DNA of 5,051 bases from positions 1 through 5,051 of the forward strand of contig JAGBSQ010000174.1 in the NCBI GenBank assembly GCA_017631775.1, given 5' to 3'. The position numbers and the translations under genes were made by a program. The notes beneath the pieces were generated by a model, which saw only the letters and a program-made list of their open reading frames with translations, was not told the origin of the DNA and ran no database searches. How positions within the stretch are numbered: position 1 is the stretch's first letter; every line of letters starts with the position of its first letter. The DNA comes from Clostridia bacterium (GTDB taxonomy: Bacteria > Bacillota_A > Clostridia > Oscillospirales > CAG-272). Below are positions 1-5,051 of this stretch, in pieces.

Positions 1-11
1 CAAAGAACGGC

Positions 12-40
12 TTGCAATTGGGCAAGAAATATGATATAAT
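12..40 (+). promoter_or_regulatory. Sigma-A-type promoter of the tRNA-Arg gene
   Basis: A -35 box TTGCAA (12-17, four of six consensus bases) is followed after exactly 17 bases by a perfect -10 box TATAAT (35-40). Transcription would start near position 47, leaving a leader of about 12 bases before the tRNA. The match is seen directly; promoter activity is inferred from spacing and position. Confidence 0.85.
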
Positions 41-58
41 ACATGAGCAAGAAAATAT

Positions 59-135
59 GCACCATTAGCTCAGCTGGATAGAGCACAAGCCTCCGACGCT
101 TGGTGTCGACGGTTCGAATCCGCCATGGTGTGCCA
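59..135 (+). tRNA. tRNA-Arg, anticodon CCG (reads CGG)
   Basis: The sequence folds as a complete cloverleaf with an encoded CCA (133-135). The acceptor stem is 59-65 with 125-131. The D stem is GCTC/GAGC around the loop 72-80, which has the invariant GG. The anticodon stem is CAAGC/GCTTG around the loop 91-97, with anticodon CCG at 93-95. The variable loop has five bases, and the T loop is TTCGAAT (113-119). The base at tRNA position 20 is A and the discriminator is G, both consistent with arginine identity. Two oddities stand out: a G-U pair at the top of the acceptor stem (59/131) and an A-C mismatch in the T stem (109/123). The gene stands alone, with its own promoter and a terminator starting right after the CCA, and it converges on mrdA. 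Confidence 0.95.
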
Positions 136-169
136 AAAAAGCCTTTGTCGCAATCGACAAAGGCTTTTT
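135..169. terminator. Bidirectional intrinsic terminator between tRNA-Arg and mrdA
   Basis: A perfect 10-bp inverted repeat (GCCTTTGTCG at 141-150, CGACAAAGGC at 155-164) closes a four-base CAAT loop. It is flanked by six A on the left (135-140) and five T on the right (165-169). Read on the plus strand it is a GC-containing hairpin plus U tract that ends the tRNA transcript. Read on the minus strand it has a six-U tract and begins only a few bases after the mrdA stop codon at 171-173. One element therefore plausibly terminates both converging units. Its minus-strand U tract touches the last base of the tRNA CCA. Confidence 0.92.
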
Positions 170-170
170 G

Positions 171-2228
171 TTATTTTTCACTATAGTATGCTTCCAAAAT
201 GCGTGCCGCTGTGAGAGAAGCAAGACCGCCCGAGTAGCCTTTTTCGAGCACAACCGAAATAACGACGTCGGGATCGTTATAGGGCGCGGCGGCAACAAAG
301 AGCGCATTGTCGCAGGCCCCTCCCGTTTGCGCGGTACCGGTTTTGCCGCCTACCGTTACGGGAATGGTACTTGAGTTGATCCAACGTCTGACCGATGAGG
401 TCTCGGTCACCACTTTTCGCATTCCTTCAAAAACGGTGTTCAGGTCGGCCTCGGTAATATCCATGCGGCTCAGTACCGTATCCTCAGTTTGGGTGTATAC
501 GTAGATGGGGTCATCGTTGCCAAAGCGGTAAACGCTGTGGAGCAGATGTGCCGAATAGCGCGTGCCACCGTTGCAAAGCGTTGCTATGTAGGCCGCCATT
601 TGCACGGGCGAGAGCTGGTGATCGGACTGTCCAATGGCTGCTTGCCAGGTCATGCCGGGCTGCCATTGCTCGGGACTTTGAATTTCACCGCGATAGGTAG
701 GTCCTGCCAAAATGCCCTTGGAGCCGCCAAGCTCAAGGCCGGTAGATTGTCCCAAACCGAACTGTGTGAGATAATTCTCCATTTTTTGAATGCCGAGGCG
801 GTCGCCAATCTCGCAGAAAAAGCTGTTGCAGGAGTAAGCGATGGCGTCGGTAACGTCAATGCTTCCCCAGTGGTTGGTGCCATAAGTCGAGCAACCAACG
901 GTGCCCTTGTATCTGCCCGAGCAGGAGATGTGTGTGCTTGCCATAATGGCATCGTCGGTAAGAGCAATTGCCGCCATGCCCGGCTTGAGTGTAGAACCGG
1001 GAGCATACGTGCCGTTGAGCGCTCTGTTGAGGAGCGGCTGTGCAGGATCTTGCGCGAGCAGATTGTAGTCTGCATTGTAAGAGGTCAAATCGTAGGTGGG
1101 ATAGGACGCGATGGCAAGCACCTCAAAGGTGTTGGGGTTCATGGCAACTGCCGCACCCGAACGGCACTCAGCGCCATTCTCTACCAAGCCTTGCGAGCGT
1201 TCCACAACGTCTGCCACGTTTTCGGCAAGACCGTCCTCAGCGGCAATTTGCAAATTGATGTCGATGGTGAGATAAACGTCATTGCCGGCAATGGCCTCGG
1301 TCAGGACCTCTACCTCTATAACGTTGCCGTTTGCGTCCTCTTTGATGCGCACCTTGCCGTCGGTGCCGCGTAGGTAGCTTTCAAATGCCGCCTCGCAACC
1401 CGATTTGCCAACAATGGCATTCATTTGGTAGCCGAGCTCGTTGTAGTATTCCCATTCCTCGGAATAGATGGGGCCGACAAGTCCCAAAATGTGCGACGCG
1501 TAGCCGGGGTAGCAATATTCGCGTGCAACGTTTACGGTAAAGTTGACCGACTTGATGTTTTGCTCCTTGATGTAGGTCATCAGAGACATATCCACACCCT
1601 CGCACAAAATGTACTCGCCCGAGGAGCGGAAGCGTGTGGCATCGATGTCGTAATACATGCGAATAAGGGTGTCTATCTCCTTATCACTGTAGCGGCGGTT
1701 GCCTTGATTGTCAAGCTGTAAAAGATCGTAGGTATCGGTGTAATAGTCACGCAGATCAATGGCGGTGGTGTCGGCTTTCAGTCCAACGTCGCCAAGCACG
1801 CGCTTGAGGCGGTAATAGCGAATGGAATCGCCGTCCAAGGTGTCGGCGCTGTAGATGTAGTTGGGATAGGTTCCCTCAAATGGGAAGAATTTTTGCTCTC
1901 TTACTCCCTCTCCACCGCGTTTTGCAAGCGCATTTTGCACACCGAGGCAAACCTCGTTTCTTTCTTGCACCGAAAGAGAAAAGAACTGCGCGTGTGCTAA
2001 GGAAAGATCGTAGCTGTATCGGTTTGCCACAAGCTTTACACCGTTGCGGTCATAAATTTCGCCGCGTACCGCTTGCACGGTAACCTCACGTTGGGTGGTA
2101 TCCGCCGTGTACTGATTTTCGCGACCCGAAATTTGAATAAAGAACAGTCTGCCAAGATAGATTACACAAACAAGGCAAAACAAAGCAACAATGCCCAAAT
2201 AGCGCAACGTATGTGTTTGTCGGTTCAT
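171..2228 (-). CDS. mrdA: Penicillin-binding protein 2, class B elongasome transpeptidase
   Basis: This is a membrane-anchored D,D-transpeptidase that cross-links new peptidoglycan in the lateral-wall (rod) complex, acting outside the cytoplasmic membrane. The 685-residue protein starts with a short cytoplasmic tail and one membrane segment (about 9-31). The class B dimerisation domain follows, with the RGEIYDRNG motif at 55-63. The transpeptidase domain has nucleophile Ser412 in STLK (412-415), SCN at 466-468 and KTGT at 629-632. No PASTA domains are present, which together with the neighbouring mreB argues for PBP2 rather than FtsI or SpoVD. Between STLK and SCN lie Cys436, Cys446 and His453, followed by Cys467, resembling the PBP2 metal site. 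The ATG at 2228 was chosen because AAAGGAGG lies seven bases upstream; the in-frame TTG at 2246 would put that site inside the coding region. The gene lies 32 bases after the CPBP gene with no terminator between, so the two are probably cotranscribed. The enzyme class is certain; the MrdA assignment is likely. Confidence 0.93.
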   Translation of the reverse strand: MNRQTHTLRYLGIVALFCLVCVIYLGRLFFIQISGRENQYTADTTQREVTVQAVRGEIYDRNGVKLVANRYSYDLSLAHAQFFSLSVQERNEVCLGVQNALAKRGGEGVREQKFFPFEGTYPNYIYSADTLDGDSIRYYRLKRVLGDVGLKADTTAIDLRDYYTDTYDLLQLDNQGNRRYSDKEIDTLIRMYYDIDATRFRSSGEYILCEGVDMSLMTYIKEQNIKSVNFTVNVAREYCYPGYASHILGLVGPIYSEEWEYYNELGYQMNAIVGKSGCEAAFESYLRGTDGKVRIKEDANGNVIEVEVLTEAIAGNDVYLTIDINLQIAAEDGLAENVADVVERSQGLVENGAECRSGAAVAMNPNTFEVLAIASYPTYDLTSYNADYNLLAQDPAQPLLNRALNGTYAPGSTLKPGMAAIALTDDAIMASTHISCSGRYKGTVGCSTYGTNHWGSIDVTDAIAYSCNSFFCEIGDRLGIQKMENYLTQFGLGQSTGLELGGSKGILAGPTYRGEIQSPEQWQPGMTWQAAIGQSDHQLSPVQMAAYIATLCNGGTRYSAHLLHSVYRFGNDDPIYVYTQTEDTVLSRMDITEADLNTVFEGMRKVVTETSSVRRWINSSTIPVTVGGKTGTAQTGGACDNALFVAAAPYNDPDVVISVVLEKGYSGGLASLTAARILEAYYSEK

Positions 2229-2235
2229 GCGGACA

Positions 2236-2243
2236 CCTCCTTT
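2236..2243 (-). promoter_or_regulatory. Ribosome binding site that fixes the mrdA start
   Basis: Read on the minus strand this is AAAGGAGG, a near-perfect anti-Shine-Dalgarno complement, seven bases before the ATG at 2228-2226. It rules out the upstream in-frame TTG at 2246, whose reading would encode Lys-Gly-Gly from the binding site itself. Confidence 0.9.
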
Positions 2244-2260
2244 CAAAGTTTTTTAAAAAG

Positions 2261-3274
2261 TTACGTTGTCAAGGTGTTGGAAACAAACAGAATGACGATC
2301 CACGCCAAGAATGCCCAAACACCGGGGTTGAGGACAAGCGAGTTCATCCATTGGTCAAAGGTGAGCGAGTATTCTCCCTTTTGCAAGGAGCGCTTAAATC
2401 GTTTTACGTTGGCAATGAAGAAGATGACACCAACCACGAGTGCCACAATGACAAAGATCTCGTACGTCCCAACCATAAGCTGTCCTATGACGTCCCCCTC
2501 GGCAGGGGCCAAGCCCTCTCCTACCCGACGGGTGATCTCGGTGGTGTAAACACCTGCAATAAGGTTGAACGCGGCGTGCAGGGATATGGTAACGAGCACC
2601 TTGCCTGTTCTCAGGTAAACAAAGCCGAGCAGCATACCAATGGCAATGCTGTAAAACACTTGGCTAAAGTTGCCGTGCACCAAGCCAAAGATCATGCCCG
2701 AGATCAAAATAGCGGGCAGGTCACCGTAGCGACGCAGGCGGTCGATGATAGCCTTGCGGTAAAAGAGCTCCTCAAAAACGGGAGCCAATATTCCCACAAA
2801 CAAAAAGTTGGCGCCAAAGGGAGTGATATAGCTTATCTCCTCCAGCGTGTCTTCGATTTCGATTCCCCAAAAATTATAAACCCCCATTCTTACAAGCTCA
2901 CCGATGAAGTTGGAAAGATACGCGAGCACAAAGCACAAAAAGAAGAATCCCAACCACGTAAGGGGTTTGATGTTTTGCTTTTGAGGTGCGCTTTTGGGAA
3001 TGGTAAGCAGGAAAAGATAGGCGATGGGCATCTCGACCCAATGCAGAGGGAGGATCGAGAACGCCATAACAAACCAATCGTTTTCCATAAGTGCGGGATA
3101 TACGTTTGAAACCACACCGTAAATGATAACTTGTGCCACAAGAGCTGCAAAAAGCCCTGCTGTGATCCCAAACCCGATAATGCCGGTGTGCAAGCGTGCC
3201 CGCGGCGGTTTTGCGGGCAACAAGACCGCAGGAGAGTCGGTCTGTTCGTTTATATAATCTTGATTTTGATCCAT
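2261..3274 (-). CDS. CPBP-family (Abi/CAAX-like) intramembrane metalloprotease
   Basis: The 337-residue polytopic membrane protein has about eight hydrophobic segments (roughly 31-55, 68-92, 106-127, 152-167, 186-199, 205-221, 226-243, 266-288), a charged loop near 289-310, and a last hydrophobic segment near 317-333. The three CPBP signatures are intact and in order: EExxxR at Glu168-Glu169 to Arg173, FxxxH at Phe196 to His200, and HxxxN at His233 to Asn237. These residues form the active-site metal centre of the family, so a working intramembrane peptidase is expected. The substrate cannot be told from sequence. The ATG has AAGGAG six bases upstream. The gene sits between mreB and mrdA, where mreC and mreD normally lie. 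It is larger than MreD and does not resemble it. Known CPBP proteins include processing enzymes, bacteriocin-immunity proteins and the staphylococcal SpdC/LyrA, which affects peptidoglycan synthesis. A cell-wall role here is inferred from position only. Confidence 0.88.
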   Translation of the reverse strand: MDQNQDYINEQTDSPAVLLPAKPPRARLHTGIIGFGITAGLFAALVAQVIIYGVVSNVYPALMENDWFVMAFSILPLHWVEMPIAYLFLLTIPKSAPQKQNIKPLTWLGFFFLCFVLAYLSNFIGELVRMGVYNFWGIEIEDTLEEISYITPFGANFLFVGILAPVFEELFYRKAIIDRLRRYGDLPAILISGMIFGLVHGNFSQVFYSIAIGMLLGFVYLRTGKVLVTISLHAAFNLIAGVYTTEITRRVGEGLAPAEGDVIGQLMVGTYEIFVIVALVVGVIFFIANVKRFKRSLQKGEYSLTFDQWMNSLVLNPGVWAFLAWIVILFVSNTLTT

Positions 3275-3280
3275 TTGAGT

Positions 3281-3286
3281 CTCCTT
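3281..3286 (-). promoter_or_regulatory. Ribosome binding site of the CPBP gene, able to pair with the upstream hairpin arm
   Basis: Read on the minus strand, AAGGAG lies six bases before the ATG at 3274. With the preceding base it forms CAAGG (3287-3283), which can pair with CCTTG (3299-3295) in the 3' arm of the terminator-like hairpin, across a seven-base U-rich loop. The binding site itself is clear; sequestration is only a possibility. Confidence 0.8.
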
Positions 3287-3289
3287 GAC

Positions 3290-3320
3290 AAAAACAAGGG
3301 CGGTGAGAAACTCGCCCTTG
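3290..3320 (-). terminator. Intrinsic terminator or attenuator between mreB and the CPBP gene
   Basis: On the minus strand an 8-bp perfect stem (CAAGGGCG at 3320-3313, CGCCCTTG at 3302-3295) closes a ten-base loop and is followed at once by five U (3294-3290). It begins about ten bases after the mreB stop codon. The U tract is short and the loop large, so partial rather than complete termination is likely. I see no clear promoter for the two downstream genes in this gap. It would let mreB be expressed at a higher level than the CPBP protease and PBP2. On the plus strand no T run follows, so it acts in one direction only. Confidence 0.72.
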
Positions 3321-3330
3321 CCATTGGTAG

Positions 3331-4338
3331 TTATTTTGTTTTGTACTTATTGAATTCAGAGAAGTCGCCCGCGCTTTGCAGCATTTTGCCAAGTCCCAAG
3401 CAAACCGACTCCATGGGTCTTTTTGCGGTAATGACACGAATGCCTGTGCGGTCACTAATGGCTTTGTCAATGCCGGGAAGAAGCGAACCACCACCCACCA
3501 ACACAATGCCAAAATCAAAGATGTCGGCTGAGAGCTCGGGGGGCGTTTCTTCAAGCGTCATTTTAACCATCGAAATGATCTCGGAGAGGGGCTCCTTGAT
3601 AGCCTCGCGGATCTCTCCGCTCTTGACCTGGGTGGTTACGGCGAGGCCTGTGCGCAGGTCTCTGCCGCAAACCTCCATGGTTCCGCGATCGATATCGGGA
3701 TTTGCCGAGCCGATGCGCTTTTTGAGGTTTTCGGCGGTGATGTCGCCTATGAGAATGTTTCTTGTTTGCTTTAAGTAGTTGACAATAGCAATATCCAATT
3801 CGTTGCCTGCAACACGCAGGGAGTTGGACTCGACCACGCCACCAAGACTGATGATGGCCGTCTCCGAAACGCCGCCGCCAAGGTCAACGACCATGGCGCC
3901 TCTCGCCTTGGAGATTTGAATGCCTGCACCGACTGCCGCCGCGATGGGTTGGTCGATGAGCTCCACGTCCTTGGCTCCTGCTTCAAGCGTTGCATCCTGC
4001 ACCGCTCGACGTTCAACACCCGTCACTCCGTACGGACTGCAAACAAGCGCCATGGGGCGATTGAAAAAGGATGTCATATCGGTGCGCTCAAAAAAGTCGT
4101 GCAGCATCAAAGAGGTGGTTTGAATATCGGTGATAACACCATCCTTAAGGGGACGCAGAGCAAGAATATTGCCCGGCGTTTTGCCCACCATTCGCTTGGC
4201 TGTCGTGCCGGAAGCGATGACCTCTTTGGTAGTTCTGTCAAGGGAGACAACCGTTGGCGCGCGCAGAATAATGACCTTGTCTTTGAGATATATCATTGTG
4301 TTTGATGTACCAAGATCGATACCGATCTGCTTTGCCAC
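3331..4338 (-). CDS. mreB: MreB-family actin homologue, with altered hydrolysis motif
   Basis: MreB forms membrane-associated, ATP-binding actin-like filaments that position the lateral-wall synthesis machinery. The 335-residue length is normal for the family. Phosphate-1 loop DLGTSNT is at 8-14, the conserved TPGNILALRPLKDGV region at 54-68, a hydrophobic membrane-contact loop around Phe91-Phe92, phosphate-2 motif DLGGG at 152-156, IGSA at 209-212, and the adenosine motif VGGGSLLPG at 281-289. Two active-site differences stand out. The family's Glu-Glu-Pro is Asp129-Gln130-Pro131, which replaces the Glu that activates water for ATP hydrolysis. The usual Thr-Thr after DxGGG is Val157-Ser158. 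The fold is clearly intact, with no frameshift. The start is GTG at 4338, with AAGGAGG eight bases upstream. The gene has its own promoter and is followed by a terminator-like hairpin; mreC does not follow. It could be the organism's main MreB or a specialised paralogue such as an Mbl/MreBH analogue. Confidence 0.93.
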   Translation of the reverse strand: MAKQIGIDLGTSNTMIYLKDKVIILRAPTVVSLDRTTKEVIASGTTAKRMVGKTPGNILALRPLKDGVITDIQTTSLMLHDFFERTDMTSFFNRPMALVCSPYGVTGVERRAVQDATLEAGAKDVELIDQPIAAAVGAGIQISKARGAMVVDLGGGVSETAIISLGGVVESNSLRVAGNELDIAIVNYLKQTRNILIGDITAENLKKRIGSANPDIDRGTMEVCGRDLRTGLAVTTQVKSGEIREAIKEPLSEIISMVKMTLEETPPELSADIFDFGIVLVGGGSLLPGIDKAISDRTGIRVITAKRPMESVCLGLGKMLQSAGDFSEFNKYKTK

Positions 4339-4377
4339 GGTGCTGACCTCCTTAAAAATTTAGTGTATCTTAAATCT

Positions 4378-4406
4378 ATTATAACATAAAGATTTGCGTT
4401 TGACTA
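4378..4406 (-). promoter_or_regulatory. Extended -10 promoter of mreB
   Basis: On the minus strand a perfect TATAAT (4383-4378) is preceded by TGT, giving an extended -10. With a 17-base spacer the -35 position reads TAGTCA (4406-4401), four of six consensus bases. Transcription would begin near 4371, giving a leader of about 33 bases that holds the AAGGAGG ribosome binding site (4353-4347). The promoter fills the gap between the maf stop codon and mreB, so mreB can be expressed independently of maf. No terminator separates them, so readthrough from maf is also possible. Confidence 0.8.
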
Positions 4407-4410
4407 CCCC

Positions 4411-4998
4411 TCAAAGCAAATTTTCTTTGAAAATTTCGTGATGTAAGCAACACATTCTGTGAACAGGGAGCCCGACAACGTTGAAATAGTCGCCTACAAT
4501 GCCCGAAATGTATGCCGATGCCAATCCTTGAATGGCATACGCGCCTGCCTTATCATAAGGTTGCGCCGCGCGAACGTAGCTTTGAATGGTCTCCTCATCC
4601 ATCTCGTCAAAGGTGACCTTTGTCACTTCGTGAGAGACACCTTGCGCATTGGCGCCGATGAGACAAATGCCACTGACGACCTCGTGCTCTCTGCCCGAAT
4701 AAAGGCGGAGCATTCTTTTTGCGTCCTCTTCGTCGATGGGTTTACCGAGGATTTCACCGTCGATGGCGACAATGGTATCCGACGAAATGATGACCGTATC
4801 GGAAAGATCGCGTCCTTCGGCAAGGAGAGCATCGCGAACGGCAATGCCCTTGCGCCAGGAGAGTTCTTCAACCAATTTGTAGGGGTCTGTGATATCACTG
4901 CTCTCGTCAGCATCCGAGGTGATGACCTCGAACTCGACACCGAGCATTTCCAAAATCTCGCGACGACGCGGAGATTTAGAAGCCAAAATGTATTTCAT
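4411..4998 (-). CDS. maf: Maf-family nucleoside triphosphate pyrophosphatase
   Basis: Maf proteins are cytoplasmic enzymes that hydrolyse non-canonical and some canonical nucleoside triphosphates (dTTP, UTP and modified bases) to the monophosphate and pyrophosphate. They have been linked to septum formation in Bacillus. The 195-residue protein is full length for the family. The N-terminal substrate loop SKSPRRR is at 7-13, the SSDTIV motif with the predicted catalytic Asp74 at 72-77, GKP with Lys86 at 85-87, KAGAYAIQG at 150-158 with Gln157, and GDYFNVVGLP at 169-178. The overall pattern suits the dTTP/UTP (YhdE-like) group better than the YceF group, though specificity is inferred. The ATG at 4998 matches the usual family N-terminus, but no ribosome binding site lies at normal distance. 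A maf gene just upstream of mreB is a common arrangement in Bacillota. The coding region ends with TGA, immediately before the mreB promoter. Confidence 0.95.
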   Translation of the reverse strand: MKYILASKSPRRREILEMLGVEFEVITSDADESSDITDPYKLVEELSWRKGIAVRDALLAEGRDLSDTVIISSDTIVAIDGEILGKPIDEEDAKRMLRLYSGREHEVVSGICLIGANAQGVSHEVTKVTFDEMDEETIQSYVRAAQPYDKAGAYAIQGLASAYISGIVGDYFNVVGLPVHRMCCLHHEIFKENLL

Positions 4999-5031
4999 AG
5001 TTTGTTTGCAGAGAAAAGACTCTGTTCCTTT
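4999..5031 (-). promoter_or_regulatory. maf leader with displaced ribosome binding site and short hairpin
   Basis: On the minus strand the only Shine-Dalgarno-like stretch, AAAGGAA (5031-5025), is 26 bases from the ATG, too far for normal use. Directly after it comes a 5-bp inverted repeat (CAGAG 5024-5020, CTCTG 5013-5009) with a six-base U-rich loop, then ten bases to the ATG. Folding of this hairpin would bring the site to a normal ten-base distance. The elements are seen directly; their use is a guess. The stem is short, and unaided weak initiation is equally possible. The remaining bases to the window end show no gene. Confidence 0.4.
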
Positions 5032-5051
5032 CGGTTTAAGTTTTAACGCAG

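Noticed and set aside
489..1373. Long plus-strand open frame of 294 codons opposite mrdA
   Set aside because: It lies wholly antisense to the PBP2 gene, has no recognisable domain or good ribosome binding site, and its existence follows from the codon use of the opposite strand.
2229..2246. TTG start at 2246 giving six more residues on PBP2
   Set aside because: The extra codons are made of the AAAGGAGG ribosome binding site itself, so the ATG at 2228 is the real start.
2213..3109. Plus-strand open frame of 298 codons opposite the CPBP gene
   Set aside because: It is antisense to a gene with clear family motifs, and its translation is highly polar with no known fold; it is a shadow frame.
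2261..3274. Reading the membrane protein between mreB and mrdA as MreD
   Set aside because: It is about twice the length of MreD and carries the complete EExxxR, FxxxH and HxxxN motif set of CPBP proteases.
3285..3290. Perfect TTGACA -35 box on the plus strand
   Set aside because: No -10-like sequence lies 16-18 bases downstream and no plus-strand gene follows; it is a by-product of the CPBP leader sequence.
4418..4436. AT-only-type inverted repeat (AAATTTTC / GAAAATTT, three-base loop) at the 3' end of maf
   Set aside because: The stem has one GC pair, is followed by no U tract on the minus strand and lies within coding sequence, so it is not a convincing terminator.
4459..5046. Plus-strand open frame of 195 codons opposite maf
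   Set aside because: It mirrors the maf coding region almost exactly and has no family features.

Overview
The window looks like a chromosomal segment from a low-to-moderate GC Gram-positive bacterium, most likely an uncultured member of the Clostridia (Bacillota). The reasons are strong AGGAGG-type ribosome binding sites, GTG/ATG starts, consensus sigma-A-type promoters, and a maf - mreB - mrdA order, which is the core of the Bacillota elongasome locus. The exact lineage cannot be read from the sequence.

Layout. On the plus strand there is one tRNA-Arg(CCG) gene (59-135) with its own near-consensus promoter (12-40). Everything else is on the minus strand, in transcription order from right to left: maf (4998-4411), a nucleotide pyrophosphatase; an mreB homologue (4338-3331) with its own extended -10 promoter; an intrinsic terminator-like hairpin (3320-3290); a CPBP-family intramembrane protease (3274-2261); and the class B penicillin-binding protein PBP2/MrdA (2228-171). 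A perfect hairpin with A/T tracts on both sides (135-169) lies between the converging tRNA and mrdA genes and can terminate both. Coding density is high, and no gap between genes exceeds about 75 bases. I see no mobile elements, CRISPR arrays, integrase genes or broken genes.

How the genes work together. MreB filaments and PBP2 are the cytoplasmic scaffold and the transpeptidase of lateral-wall synthesis. Normally mreC and mreD, which link the two across the membrane, lie between them. Here both are missing from that position, and a polytopic CPBP protease with an intact metal-binding motif set sits there instead. The MreB also departs from the family at the ATP-hydrolysis site: the usual Glu-Glu-Pro is Asp-Gln-Pro, so the catalytic Glu is a Gln. 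The PBP2 keeps a Cys/Cys/His/Cys set at the spacing of the metal site described in PBP2 enzymes.

These points suggest a rewired or specialised elongasome module (divergent MreB + CPBP protease + PBP2) rather than the textbook mreBCD-mrdA operon. This is an inference; whether mreC, mreD or a second mreB exist elsewhere in the genome cannot be seen here.
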